From contig CAZYXV010000018.1 of NCBI GenBank assembly GCA_964651475.1, forward strand, positions 1-64,000: a DNA stretch of 64,000 nt, written 5' to 3'. A program made the position numbers and the translations under genes. The stretch's first letter is position 1. Every line of letters begins with the position of its first letter. Below are positions 42,882 to 51,875 of this stretch, piece after piece. Source of the DNA: JBGSMF01 sp964651475 (GTDB lineage: Bacteria; Chloroflexota; Anaerolineae; Fen-1058). The notes below the pieces were generated by a model. It saw nothing but the letters and a program-made list of their open reading frames with translations. It did no database searches and was not told the origin of the DNA.

Positions 42882-43454
42882 TCATTTTGCCACGCGCACC
42901 AGGGTTGGGCGCAACACCGTTTCGCCCAGCCGATAGCCTTTTTGAAGTTCAGCGATGATGGTGTTGGGTGAGTGGTCTGGGGCCTCTTCGTGCGTCACGG
43001 CTTCGTGTATCGCCGGGTCAAACACATCGCCCTCGTGAACCTCGATGGGCTGCACGCCCGCCGATTCAAAGGCTCGCTGTAATTTGCGGTAAATCATCCC
43101 TATGCCTTCGACCCAAGGCAGATTGTCCAGCTCACCAGGGACAGCCGCCAGAGCGCGCTCAAAATCGTCGCTCACCGGCAGCAACTTGAGGACGAGTTCA
43201 GCGTTGGCGTATTGCCCTGCCTCAGCGCGTTCTTTTTCAAAACGGCGCCGGGCGTTCGCCAGTTCCGCCCGCGCTCGCTGCCATCCATCCAGGTATTCCT
43301 GCGATTGCGCGTGCAGTTGTTCCAGTTCTTTTCGAAGCGATTCCAGTTCGCTTTCCGGGGCGGCCTCTTGAGCGCCAGCGTCTATCACATCGCTTGCAGG
43401 CTGGAGAATGTCATTCTCCACGTGTTCCACGTTATCTTGATTGTGTTCAGTCAC
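42882..43454 (-). CDS. grpE: Nucleotide exchange factor GrpE
   Basis: A 190-residue DnaK exchange factor. An acidic N-terminus, a long coiled coil (about 30-90) and the signature in LLPVSDDFERALAAVP, GIGMIYRKLQRAFESAGV, FDPAIHEAVTHEEA and GYRLGETVLRPTLVRVAK. The GTG start overlaps the hrcA end by 8 nt and has GAGGAG upstream within hrcA, so translation is coupled. Confidence 0.97.
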   Translation of the reverse strand: MTEHNQDNVEHVENDILQPASDVIDAGAQEAAPESELESLRKELEQLHAQSQEYLDGWQRARAELANARRRFEKERAEAGQYANAELVLKLLPVSDDFERALAAVPGELDNLPWVEGIGMIYRKLQRAFESAGVQPIEVHEGDVFDPAIHEAVTHEEAPDHSPNTIIAELQKGYRLGETVLRPTLVRVAK

Positions 43455-44505
43455 GATGGGTTGACTCCTCGCCGCTCGAATACATATCGGAAACCAAAGT
43501 GCTCATCAGATCAGCCACGTAGCGCATGGTGCTGACTGTGCGTCCATACGGCATGCGCGTTGGTCCCAGCACACCCAGGGCGCCTGTGGCATAATTATTC
43601 ACGCCGTAACGCGCCAACACCAAGCTACAGTCACGCAATTCATTCCAATGGCCCTCGCCGCCAATGACCACTTGCACGTTGCCCACGTCTGGCGATAAAG
43701 CCTGCGCCAATATCTCTTCCAGCAAACTGCGCTCCTCAATCACACGCAGAACCGTCTCCACCTCGTGGCGGTTAACGAACTCGGGCTGGCGCAACACTTC
43801 AGACAGGCCGTCGTGATAAATTTGATCGGACACGCGCGCGCTCGACTGTTCCAGAACATCGGTCACGATTTCAAGAATCTCGGCTTCAAACTTGGATAGC
43901 GTGAAGGTGCTTTTACGAGCTTTGATAACATCAGCCGAAATATCTTTGCAAAGCGCATTCAGACGAGTGGAAGCCTCAGTCAATGCCTCTTGCGCCAGCG
44001 GTTCGGCCAGCGTGAGCATTTCTTGCTTAACCGCACCATCCTGGAAAACTACAATTAGTAATACCAAGCGGCCTTGCGTCGCAATGAGTTGCATGTGTTT
44101 AAAGCGCGCCACGCTGGCTTGCGGCGCAGTCACCACTGCCGCGCTTCGCGAGGCGCGCACCAGCACCGCCGCCGCCAGCCGCATCCATTGTTCCAGATTG
44201 AGGCGAGCCTGGTGAAATTGGTGCGTAATCATACGCCGCTCTTCAGGCGGCAACTCGGTCTCGTCCAAATTCTCGACAAAATAACGATACCCCCGGTCAG
44301 TCGGCAGCCGCCCGGCCGACGTGTGAGGATGCGTGAGATAGCCCATCTCTTCCAGATTAGCCAACTCGTTGCGGATCGTGGCCGTGCTGATTCCAAGGTC
44401 ATAGCGTTCGGCCAGCGTCTTCGACCCGACCGGTGATGCGTTTGCCACATACTCACGCACAATTAGTTTTAGAATTACTTGCTGTCTTGGGCTTAGTTCT
44501 TCCAT
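43447..44505 (-). CDS. hrcA: Heat-inducible transcription repressor HrcA
   Basis: A 352-residue repressor. The N-terminal winged helix (LSPRQQVILKLIVREYV, SPVGSKTLAERYDLGISTATIRNELANLEEMGYL) binds CIRCE; the rest is the GAF-like dimer domain (VIGGEG, ARYGV, GVLGPTRMPYGRTV). ATG 44505 is favoured over GTG 44511 by GGGGTG spacing. A perfect CIRCE lies 19 nt upstream, so it represses its own operon (grpE, dnaK, dnaJ, prmA). Confidence 0.96.
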   Translation of the reverse strand: MEELSPRQQVILKLIVREYVANASPVGSKTLAERYDLGISTATIRNELANLEEMGYLTHPHTSAGRLPTDRGYRYFVENLDETELPPEERRMITHQFHQARLNLEQWMRLAAAVLVRASRSAAVVTAPQASVARFKHMQLIATQGRLVLLIVVFQDGAVKQEMLTLAEPLAQEALTEASTRLNALCKDISADVIKARKSTFTLSKFEAEILEIVTDVLEQSSARVSDQIYHDGLSEVLRQPEFVNRHEVETVLRVIEERSLLEEILAQALSPDVGNVQVVIGGEGHWNELRDCSLVLARYGVNNYATGALGVLGPTRMPYGRTVSTMRYVADLMSTLVSDMYSSGEESTHRD

Positions 44506-44524
44506 TAGCACCCCTGCTAACCTA

Positions 44525-44551
44525 TTAGCACTCTCGAAACGAGAGTGCTAA
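44525..44551. promoter_or_regulatory. CIRCE operator
   Basis: TTAGCACTC, 9-bp spacer, GAGTGCTAA: a perfect match to the HrcA-binding consensus. It lies between the -10 box and the hrcA start. Confidence 0.98.
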
Positions 44552-44564
44552 TACTGCGTACAAT

Positions 44565-44593
44565 ATAATACCATGAAGCGCATGACGTGTCAA
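44565..44593 (-). promoter_or_regulatory. Sigma70-type promoter of the hrcA operon
   Basis: On the minus strand a consensus TTGACA, 17-bp spacer and TATTAT. Transcription would start near 44558 and run at once into the CIRCE element, the standard layout for HrcA repression. Confidence 0.85.
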
Positions 44594-44618
44594 GGAGCAT
44601 AGAGTATTTCTGCTTGCT

Positions 44619-44766
44619 CTAGCAGCCTGTCGGAGAGGGTGCCGGGCGCTCCACTTGATGGCGTCGGAGTCTCGAACTTGTTCAGGGTTGCCCCACTTGA
44701 TGGGTCAAAACTGCCTCAACAAGTTGGTGACTCCCTACAACCCAAGGCTCTCCGACAGGCTGCCAG
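44619..44766. repeat. CTGTCGGAGA-family MITE-like element, copy C (longest)
   Basis: CAGCCTGTCGGAGAG and CTCTCCGACAGGCTG are perfect 15-bp terminal inverted repeats about 148 bp apart. The interior has no ORF. Just beyond (about 44805-44885) is a separate GC-rich palindromic block beginning CTCAGCCCGCCG and ending GGCTGAG. No gene is seen in 44594-44948. Confidence 0.8.
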
Positions 44767-44948
44767 GTACATTGGAAAACAGGAATATGTAAAAAAAGCG
44801 TAACTGCTCAGCCCGCCGTCCTCGGCGGGCGTTACTGGCCGCACATAGCCGCGCCAGGGACGGCGCGGCGAGCGAGGCTGAGTTACAAAAAAGCCAGGTT
44901 TCAACGACCCGGCAAGTCTATCGTGATTTGGTTTGCAGCAGGATTTGG

Positions 44949-46601
44949 CTATTTGCTCAGAAACTTGACCGCGTCAAAGCCGATACTACGCGAGCCAGCC
45001 GCCTCCTCAGTGACGCCGTCCAGGTGAGCAAACTCGGTTCCATTGGCGTTAAAGTTATACTCTCCCAGGCTAACCCACCGCCCCACATTTTTGCGCTGGT
45101 CAATCGTTACCGTCGTAACGTCACCCTCGTGCTTGATGTAATAGATGGCATGTTCTGTGGGGTTGCGCATCCACGGAATGTAGGCCAACACCTCGTAGCG
45201 CCCCGGCTTGGGCAATGCCGGCGTCCAACGCGCCCACCACCCTGCCTGGTTGCTCGCCTGCCAAAAACGCTTGCCATAGCCAGATCGAATCAGGCTCCAG
45301 CCTGCCTCGTCGCCGCCGCGCACAAAGCCGGCATCGGTATCATCCACCAAAGCCTGGGTCGAGGTGGTATTAGCGCGTTGCCAGGTCACAGAAATGCGAG
45401 CGGGGCCATTCTGATCATAATATTCAACCTTGAGTGCATACGTGCCCGCTGTCAAGTAAACATCGGCCAAATAGGTTTGCGAGTCGGCGGGGTGCCACTC
45501 GTCCACCGCCAGGCGATCCCCCACCCACAGACGTACGCCATCATCGGCCAGTACAATAAAACGATAATACCCTGCCGGAGAAAGAGCAATGCTACGCGTC
45601 CACCGCGCTGAAAAGAAATCCGAGGGCAGGCCGGTGATTGGAGCGCCGTCGCCCCACGCAAAATCAATCGCCTTGTCGTCGCGTACCAGCACCGCGCCGC
45701 CGCTCAGGTCCGGCGTTGTGTAATATTCGCCGCGCCATCCTGTGATGTTGGGCGGCGGCGGTTGAGCCGGCTGCCAGAGCAAACTCAGGCTGGCATTGCG
45801 ATAGCTCTCATAGTATTCAACCTGAACGTGATGATTGCCGGCTTTGACGGCTGCCGTGCCAGAATAGGTGGTCTTGGCCGTCTCGTGCCATTGGTCAATC
45901 ACCAGACCGCCATCTACCCACAAACGAACGCCGCCTTCGGTAGTAAGATTAAATTGGTACACTCCTGCGGCCATAAACACATCGCGGGTAAAACGCGCCG
46001 AAAACCAGTTATGATGGAACCACTTGCCAGGCGAGCCGCTGCCCCAATCTATGGTCAGGGTGTCCAAATAATCTGTCATGCCGGGTGTGCCGTCCAACTC
46101 GATATTGGTAAAATATTCCGCTTTCCAGGGAAGAGTGGCCTCAGGTTGGTAGACCAGTTTGGCCATGGCAGCACCCTCGTGCTCATAGTATTCCACTTTC
46201 AGGCGGTGCTCACCCGCCGCCAGAGACACATCAGCCGTCACCCAGGCATCTTGCCGATCTAGCCATTGATCAATCACCAACAAATCATCCACCCACACGC
46301 GCAGACCGTCGTCTGAGTTGGCGTAAAAGCGATAGTTGCCCGTCCATTCCAGGTTGACCGTGCGCGTCCAGCGCGCCGAAAAATTGTCGGCGCTCACGCC
46401 GGCCCCGGGCGCATGGAGGCCCCACTCGAAGCGGAGCACGCTATCGTACCGCACCAATACGGGCGAACCGGATAGCGTGGTATTGTTGAAATATTCGCCG
46501 CGCCACGCATCATCGGCCCGCACGGGCGCAGCAAACACTGAGACCAAGGGGGCCGCTATGACCGCCAACGCCCCCAAAATAGCCAACAACCTAGTTTGCA
46601 T
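44949..46601 (-). CDS. Secreted protein with three PA14 domains and a golvesin-like C-terminus
   Basis: A 550-residue exported protein with a signal peptide (LLAILGALAVIAAPLVSVFA). Three PA14 repeats follow at about 30-150, 155-275 and 285-410; each has WRGEYF/WKAEYF-type starts, F-x-x-NFSARWTR-type cores and DDGLRVWVD, then LKVEYYE ends. PA14 is a calcium-dependent carbohydrate-binding fold. The C-terminus (about 415-550; AGWWARWTPALPKPGRYEV, GRWVSLGEYNF) resembles the golvesin/xanthan-lyase-associated domain. It probably binds polysaccharide outside the cell. The second ATG (46601) is preferred since GAGGAA precedes it at 7 nt. Confidence 0.85.
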   Translation of the reverse strand: MQTRLLAILGALAVIAAPLVSVFAAPVRADDAWRGEYFNNTTLSGSPVLVRYDSVLRFEWGLHAPGAGVSADNFSARWTRTVNLEWTGNYRFYANSDDGLRVWVDDLLVIDQWLDRQDAWVTADVSLAAGEHRLKVEYYEHEGAAMAKLVYQPEATLPWKAEYFTNIELDGTPGMTDYLDTLTIDWGSGSPGKWFHHNWFSARFTRDVFMAAGVYQFNLTTEGGVRLWVDGGLVIDQWHETAKTTYSGTAAVKAGNHHVQVEYYESYRNASLSLLWQPAQPPPPNITGWRGEYYTTPDLSGGAVLVRDDKAIDFAWGDGAPITGLPSDFFSARWTRSIALSPAGYYRFIVLADDGVRLWVGDRLAVDEWHPADSQTYLADVYLTAGTYALKVEYYDQNGPARISVTWQRANTTSTQALVDDTDAGFVRGGDEAGWSLIRSGYGKRFWQASNQAGWWARWTPALPKPGRYEVLAYIPWMRNPTEHAIYYIKHEGDVTTVTIDQRKNVGRWVSLGEYNFNANGTEFAHLDGVTEEAAGSRSIGFDAVKFLSK

Positions 46602-46627
46602 AGTCTCGTTCCTCACACTTGCTCAAT

Positions 46628-46721
46628 TTGTATCTTCTCAGTAATGGAGGTAGGGGTAGGGCTTGCCCCTACCCACATACAGGCGACCGCAAGGCTTGCC
46701 CCTACATTTTGGGATGATACC
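46628..46721. repeat. GTAGGGGC-family MITE-like element, copy 3
   Basis: The left part (GTATCTTCTCAGTAATGGAGG) is nearly the same as copy 1 at 2184. The right part (CCCCTACATTTTGGGATGAT) mirrors the left end of copy 2 at 8492. The gap 46602-46893 holds this element and copy D of the other family, no gene. Confidence 0.7.
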
Positions 46722-46807
46722 TCAATTTGCCCGAATAGCATGCAATAAGACGTTCCAGGCTAGTCAAAAGTTCCCCTTGCGCGCTTTCTATCCACAAGCG
46801 CGCGGGC

Positions 46808-46897
46808 CAGCAGGCTGTCGGAGAACTCCGCTCAGGCCGTCGTCCTCGGCGGCCCGCCGGAGACGGCGCGTGGAGCGCCTCTCCGACAAGCTCCTAG
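46808..46897. repeat. CTGTCGGAGA-family MITE-like element, copy D
   Basis: CAGCAGGCTGTCGGAGAA ... TCTCCGACAAGCTCCTAG. The core is almost the same as copy B (GTCCTCGGCGGCCCG). Its right end overlaps the last codon of the YgeY-like gene: the TAG stop (46894-46896, minus strand) lies in the CTCCTAG terminus. Confidence 0.75.
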
Positions 46898-48093
46898 ACT
46901 TTGCGCGTTCCACCTAACATGAGGGCCGCCAGTCGAGCATAAGCACGGGCGGCGGCAGAAACCTGATCCAGAGTAATATGCTCGTCGGCAGTGTGCGCCA
47001 GCCGGTCATCGCCTGGGCCAAGTCCCACGGTGGGAATGCCTGCCACGCCAGCCGTGTACACGCCATCGGTGGAAAATGCCCATTTACCAATCTTGGGACG
47101 GACCCCCAATTCATCGCGCACGGCCTGTACTGCGGCCTGTACCAGTGGATGAGACTCTTCCGTCACCCAGGCAGGAAAGACATTGCGCACGCGGCTCACA
47201 TAGCCATTATAACTGGTTGCTTCGTAATATGTCACTCCTACCTCGGCGCGCACACCCTCGCGGGCGATAATGCTTTGCAACTCGGTTATGGCGCGGCCTT
47301 CCGTCTCACCTAACGTCAGGCGTCGGTCTACGATAAAACGGCATATATCCGGCACGGCATTGCGCGACCCGGCCTGGCTTTCTATGTGCGTAATGGCCAG
47401 GGTGCCGCTGCCCAGAAAACGGTCGTGGGCCAGATTGCCAGCGAGCAGTTCTACCCCAAAAATCACCCGCACAGCATTGTAAATCGCATTGTCTCCCGCT
47501 TCAGGTTGGCTGGCGTGGCAGGTGCGTCCGTGAGTGCTCACCTCCAGTTCTATCCGGCCCCGCTGGCCGCGCGTCACGTGTAAATTGCTTGGCTCACACA
47601 ACACCACCCAGTCTGGCGAGATGCCTTCTTCTTCAATCATCACACGCGCGCCCAGACCTTCGCATGGCTCTTCCTGAACAACACAAGCCAGGAGCACATC
47701 GCCGTACAATGGAACACGCCTGTCTATCAAAAGCTTGGCGGCGTACACCATCGCCGCCAGGGAACCTTTCATGTCGCACGCCCCCAGGCCATACAATTTA
47801 CCATCTTCCACTTCTGCGCCCAGCGGGTCGTGCGTCCAGGTGGAAGGATCTGATATTCCGACTGTATCCATATGTCCGTCGAACAGCAATGTCGGCCCTC
47901 GCCCAGCCCCACGAATACGAGCGATGACATTGCCGATACGATCAATGGCAACATCTTGTATACCCACCGCTCTCATCTCGTCTGCAATGCGCGCCGCCAC
48001 CGCTTGCTCGTGGCAAGATACACTGGGCGTGCGCACCAAGTCACGCAGGAACTGGGTCAAGTTAACCTGATCAGTTGCAGATATATCAAACAT
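46894..48093 (-). CDS. M20-family hydrolase, YgeY type
   Basis: A 399-residue metallopeptidase. Metal sites: LLFDGHMDTVGI, LGACDMKGSLAAMVYA, VQEEPCEGLG (catalytic Glu) and VLCEPS, with a C-terminal His in RLAHTADEHI. RGQRGRIELEVS, GDNAIYNAV, FLGSGTL, DRRLTLGETEG and KWAFSTDGVY match the YgeY group, annotated in other bacteria as linked to selenium metabolism. No selenium gene is in this window, so the substrate is open (a peptide or N-acyl/carbamoyl amino acid). The stop codon is supplied by a repeat element. Confidence 0.88.
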   Translation of the reverse strand: MFDISATDQVNLTQFLRDLVRTPSVSCHEQAVAARIADEMRAVGIQDVAIDRIGNVIARIRGAGRGPTLLFDGHMDTVGISDPSTWTHDPLGAEVEDGKLYGLGACDMKGSLAAMVYAAKLLIDRRVPLYGDVLLACVVQEEPCEGLGARVMIEEEGISPDWVVLCEPSNLHVTRGQRGRIELEVSTHGRTCHASQPEAGDNAIYNAVRVIFGVELLAGNLAHDRFLGSGTLAITHIESQAGSRNAVPDICRFIVDRRLTLGETEGRAITELQSIIAREGVRAEVGVTYYEATSYNGYVSRVRNVFPAWVTEESHPLVQAAVQAVRDELGVRPKIGKWAFSTDGVYTAGVAGIPTVGLGPGDDRLAHTADEHITLDQVSAAARAYARLAALMLGGTRKV

Positions 48094-48103
48094 GTCGCCA
48101 TCC

Positions 48104-49594
48104 CTAATACGCCCCCCGGCACAACAAAACTACCGGGATTGTTTTTAGCAGAATTTTGATGTCCAGTCCAACACTCCAATTTTCGGCATACCAGATATCT
48201 AACAACGCCATCTCATCGAACGATACGTCACTGCGGCCTGAAATCTGCCACATTCCAGTAAGGCCAGGTGTCACCGATAATTTTTGACGGTGCCAGGGCT
48301 GATATTGTTCGACTTCGGATGGCAACGGAGGGCGGGGACCGACCCAGCTCATCTCGCCGCGAAATATGTTTACCAGTTGCGGCAACTCGTCTATGCTGGT
48401 ACGGCGCAAAAAGCGCCCCACCCGTGTGCAGCGAGGGTCGTCGCGAATCTTAAATAGAGGGCCATCCGCTTCGTTCAGATGGTGCAGGGCGTGCTGCTCT
48501 TCTTCGGCGTTTTGCCGCATGGAGCGGAATTTGTAACACGTGAACAGCTTCCCCCCCTGGCCCACCCGCGTCTGCCTGAAAATAACCGGACCGGGGCTAT
48601 CGAGCTTGATAGCCAACGCCGCAATGCCCATCACCGGCAAAGCCAGGATAGAAAACACCGCGCTTAGAATCAAATCCATGGCGCGCTTGACCAACAAGCT
48701 GCCGCCACGAATCGCCGCCGGGCGCATACCAATGAGCGGAATACCCAGGCTATCGTCCACCTCGACGCGGCTTAGCGTGAGCTGAAACAAATCCGGCACC
48801 AATCTCGCGCGCACGCCCCTCCGCTCGGCCTGATCCACCAGGCTCGTAATCTTGTGATGATACATCCACGGCAACGTGATAATCACTTCTGAAACATTTT
48901 CGGATTTCAACACGGCGGGCAGGTTATCCAGTCCACCCAATGCCTTGAACCGCCCGAGGTCAGTCGTGCCCCTTTGCTCGTCATCATCCAGGAACCCCAC
49001 CACCTGGTAGCCCAATTCAGGGCGAGCGGCAATCGTGCGCATCACCGTGCGCCCCACTTCGCCGGCACCCACCACCACCACCCGATCAACTCCCAAGCCG
49101 CGCGCCCGCATACGCGCCGTGACCAGATCCAACGACAAGCGAGATACACCCATCAAGAAAATGACCAGGATACCATCATACAAAAAAATCAGGCGAGAGT
49201 AGAACACTGGCGTGTACACGTACGCAATGGTAACCATGACGACGATGGCCGTCGTGGAGCCATTCACCACAGCGTACATCGTGTCGAGCCACGAGCGCCC
49301 GCGCCGCGCGTCGTACACACCGCACAAGCGAAACGAGATGAGCAGTAACCCCGTCAACACTGCCATGTAAGGCAAATAATCGGCTAATGGCGTGTTAGAG
49401 GATGGGTCAAGCACAGGCCGAAACCACTGCAAGTTATAACGGACAATATAGGCCAGCACAAAGGCCAGGTTGACCAATATCGCATCGCCAAGAACCAACG
49501 CAGCCTTGCGCCAGACGTGCGCCACCTGGCGCCCGCCGTTCTGCGCTATGCTGTGGTTGTTCGAGACTGTTTTCTCGTCGCGCGAATCTTTCAC
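48104..49594 (-). CDS. Undecaprenyl-phosphate sugar phosphotransferase (polyprenyl glycosylphosphotransferase)
   Basis: A 496-residue initiator of exopolysaccharide synthesis. The N-terminal part has about five membrane helices, the middle a CoA-binding/Rossmann-like domain (VVVVGAGEVGRTVMRTI), then a last helix and the catalytic domain: KRAMDLILSAVFSILALPV, YKFRSMRQNAEEE, RFLRRTSIDELPQLVNIF and SWVGPRPPLPSEVEQY. It transfers a sugar-phosphate to the lipid carrier. GTG 49594 overlaps the upstream stop as GTGA. Last of three genes with two glycosyltransferases. Confidence 0.93.
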   Translation of the reverse strand: MKDSRDEKTVSNNHSIAQNGGRQVAHVWRKAALVLGDAILVNLAFVLAYIVRYNLQWFRPVLDPSSNTPLADYLPYMAVLTGLLLISFRLCGVYDARRGRSWLDTMYAVVNGSTTAIVVMVTIAYVYTPVFYSRLIFLYDGILVIFLMGVSRLSLDLVTARMRARGLGVDRVVVVGAGEVGRTVMRTIAARPELGYQVVGFLDDDEQRGTTDLGRFKALGGLDNLPAVLKSENVSEVIITLPWMYHHKITSLVDQAERRGVRARLVPDLFQLTLSRVEVDDSLGIPLIGMRPAAIRGGSLLVKRAMDLILSAVFSILALPVMGIAALAIKLDSPGPVIFRQTRVGQGGKLFTCYKFRSMRQNAEEEQHALHHLNEADGPLFKIRDDPRCTRVGRFLRRTSIDELPQLVNIFRGEMSWVGPRPPLPSEVEQYQPWHRQKLSVTPGLTGMWQISGRSDVSFDEMALLDIWYAENWSVGLDIKILLKTIPVVLLCRGAY

Positions 49595-50742
49595 GGGATG
49601 CTCTTCAAAACGTTGCGATACGCAGACATAGTTTGCTGCGCCGTGCGTTCCCACCTGAATTCGGCCGCGTGCGCTTTGCCGGCCTCGCTCAATTGACGGC
49701 GCAAATCCACATTGGCTAAAAGTTGCCGCATGGCCGCAGCCAATTCATCCGTGCTCTCTGGCGAAACAAGTAGTCCGGCATCGCCCGCCGCCTGGGGCAA
49801 AGACGATACATTCGACGTAATCACAGGCGCGCCGCAAGCCATCGCCTCCAGCACTGGCATTCCAAAGCCTTCGTACAGGCTGGGATAAACAAACAATGCA
49901 GCCGCATTGTACCACAACGGCAACTCGTGCGCTGGGGTGTAACCGGCAAACGTCACACGCTCTTGTAAATTCAATCGCTCGACGGCAGCGTAAATCTCGT
50001 CGTAAAGCCAGCCGTTGCCGCCCACACAGACAAGTTGCAAGGTTGGACATGGAAGGTCAAAAGCTAAAAGTTGAGCAAACGCTTTTAACAATGCCAGGTG
50101 ATTTTTGCGCGGCTCGAGCGTGCCGACGTGCAAGATAAAGGTGTCGGGCAAGTTACGCTCGCGACGAAATGCCTCCACCTGATCTTGCGGCAATGTGCAA
50201 AAAGCAGCATCCACACCAGGCAACGCCACGTCAACGCGCTCCGCCGGCACGCCGTACAAACGCATCACGGCGCGGCGCGTGCTTTCCGAAATGGCAATCA
50301 CCCGGCTGGCGGTCTGGCACGAAAGGCGAGTGAACAATCGCAGATAGGCAGCATTGGCACCCTGGAACCAGGCCGGGAAATACGCAAAACTCAAATCATA
50401 AACAGTGACAACAGTAGGACATTGACGAATCACTGGTAAAACAAATGCCAGGCCGTGCAACAACTCTAAATCTTCCAGCCTGGCCCATAGAGGCTGGGCT
50501 AACTGTTCCCACACAATACGCGCCAGCGGGCGATGGGTGGGCCAGGCTGTAACGCGGACTCGCGCTTTTTCAGCCGGGAGCCGCGCCTGCCGATTGGCAA
50601 AAATTATAAATTCTACTTGGTCGCTAAACGCCGGCAGGTAGTGTACAAGACGATCAATATACTGATGAATGCCAGCACTGCGATACGAGGCCGCACCAGA
50701 TAGCAATTGCGCATTGAGGCCAACAAGCGGGCGAGCGTTCAT
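49591..50742 (-). CDS. GT4 glycosyltransferase
   Basis: A 383-residue GT-B glycosyltransferase. N-terminal LVGLNAQLLSG, YRSAGIHQYIDRLV; C-terminal FILHVGTLEPRKNHLALLKAF, VCVGGNGWLYDE and PSLYEGFGMPVLEAMACGAPVI (EX7E). It resembles mannosyl/rhamnosyltransferases of polysaccharide loci. ATG 50742 has no ribosome binding site, but TATAAT lies 6 nt upstream, so the mRNA may be leaderless. A longer in-frame ORF adds 44 residues over the upstream gene and is unlikely. Middle of a three-gene polysaccharide operon. Confidence 0.9.
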   Translation of the reverse strand: MNARPLVGLNAQLLSGAASYRSAGIHQYIDRLVHYLPAFSDQVEFIIFANRQARLPAEKARVRVTAWPTHRPLARIVWEQLAQPLWARLEDLELLHGLAFVLPVIRQCPTVVTVYDLSFAYFPAWFQGANAAYLRLFTRLSCQTASRVIAISESTRRAVMRLYGVPAERVDVALPGVDAAFCTLPQDQVEAFRRERNLPDTFILHVGTLEPRKNHLALLKAFAQLLAFDLPCPTLQLVCVGGNGWLYDEIYAAVERLNLQERVTFAGYTPAHELPLWYNAAALFVYPSLYEGFGMPVLEAMACGAPVITSNVSSLPQAAGDAGLLVSPESTDELAAAMRQLLANVDLRRQLSEAGKAHAAEFRWERTAQQTMSAYRNVLKSIP

Positions 50743-50748
50743 ACCGCG

Positions 50749-50754
50749 ATTATA
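50749..50754 (-). promoter_or_regulatory. Extended -10 box immediately before a glycosyltransferase start
   Basis: On the minus strand TGGTATAAT (extended -10) ends 6 nt before the ATG, with only a weak -35 (TGTCCA at 17 bp). This would give a leaderless message. Confidence 0.45.
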
Positions 50755-50762
50755 CCAGGATT

Positions 50763-51875
50763 TTACGGTTTGGACATTATCTCTCGATAGACTTGAACCG
50801 TGTCGGTGGCAATTTTGGCCTGGCTGTAGAAGCTTTTCACGCGCTGTCGCCCACGCCGGGATAGATCGGCCCACAAGTCTTGGTCACACTGCAGGCGAAC
50901 CAAGCAATCCCTTAACGTCTCTATGTTATCTTCTGGGAAAATTAGCCCCGACTGGTTAATCACGTGCGGGATCTCGCCGCACGTCGAGCCGACGACGGGC
51001 ACGCCGCACGCCATCGCTTCGACGAGCACGCGCCCGAATTGCTCTTTCCAATTTTCACGGGTTCGAGAAGGCAACACAAGCACGTCCAGGCCAGAATAAT
51101 ACGCCGGCATCTGCGTAGACGGAATTGGCGCATCAAAAATCACATGCCCGGCAATCCCCAGCTCTTGCGCCAGACGCGCCAACGCTCCACGCTCCGGCCC
51201 ACTGCCCAGAATATACAGCCGCCAAAGACCTGGCAGCCCGGCCACCGCACGCAGCAGCACATCCACGCCCTTTTCTCGAACCAGCCGTCCGACGTAGCCG
51301 ATGGATATTCCCTGCCCGGCGTCTCTTGCGCCGCGCCTGGGCTGAAAGATATCCGGGTCAACCCCGAATTGCGGAACGATTTTGAGCGGCCCTCTATAAC
51401 CTTTGGCGCGCCACACGTGCATTGCCTCCCGGTTGCCCAGCAGGGCATACGCCGCCCGGCCCAACACATATCGTTCCATCCAGTTAAATGGAAAAGGATA
51501 CTGCCGTTCGAGATTCTGCCAGGTAAAGAACAAGACGCGCGCTCCTGCCCGGCGCGCCAACCACGTAGCCTGAAACGTCGCCAGGTTGTATGGCTCCTCA
51601 TCCACGTGGACGATATCCGGGCGAGCCTGGTTGATCTCGGCCCCCAGCGTGGGGTAAAAGTGAAGATGAAAATGCCCATTCAGCCCCATAGGAATAGTTC
51701 GCAGCGTGTAACCGTGCACGTGAGCGCGTTCCAACTCTAGCGTTCCGCGCTCGTCCCGCCAGGCAGGTGGAACCAAAACGGTCAATTCGACGTCACAGTG
51801 CAGGGCCATTTCTTCCAGTTTGCGCTGGTAGGCGCCAACCAAACAAGCTTTGGAGATCATTAACACCTTGATCAA
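50763..51875 (-). CDS. GT4 glycosyltransferase
   Basis: A 370-residue GT-B glycosyltransferase. VLMISKACLVGAYQRKL at the start, DIVHVDEEPYNLATFQ, IGYVGRLVREKGVDVLLRAV, LYILGSGPE and EQFGRVLVEAMACGVPVVGS (EX7E variant). TTG 51875 is preceded by AGGAGGG. The last codons are 20 nt from the next gene's start, whose promoter-like -10 lies between. It is divergent from the LysM genes. Donor and acceptor are unknown. Confidence 0.9.
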   Translation of the reverse strand: MIKVLMISKACLVGAYQRKLEEMALHCDVELTVLVPPAWRDERGTLELERAHVHGYTLRTIPMGLNGHFHLHFYPTLGAEINQARPDIVHVDEEPYNLATFQATWLARRAGARVLFFTWQNLERQYPFPFNWMERYVLGRAAYALLGNREAMHVWRAKGYRGPLKIVPQFGVDPDIFQPRRGARDAGQGISIGYVGRLVREKGVDVLLRAVAGLPGLWRLYILGSGPERGALARLAQELGIAGHVIFDAPIPSTQMPAYYSGLDVLVLPSRTRENWKEQFGRVLVEAMACGVPVVGSTCGEIPHVINQSGLIFPEDNIETLRDCLVRLQCDQDLWADLSRRGRQRVKSFYSQAKIATDTVQVYREIMSKP

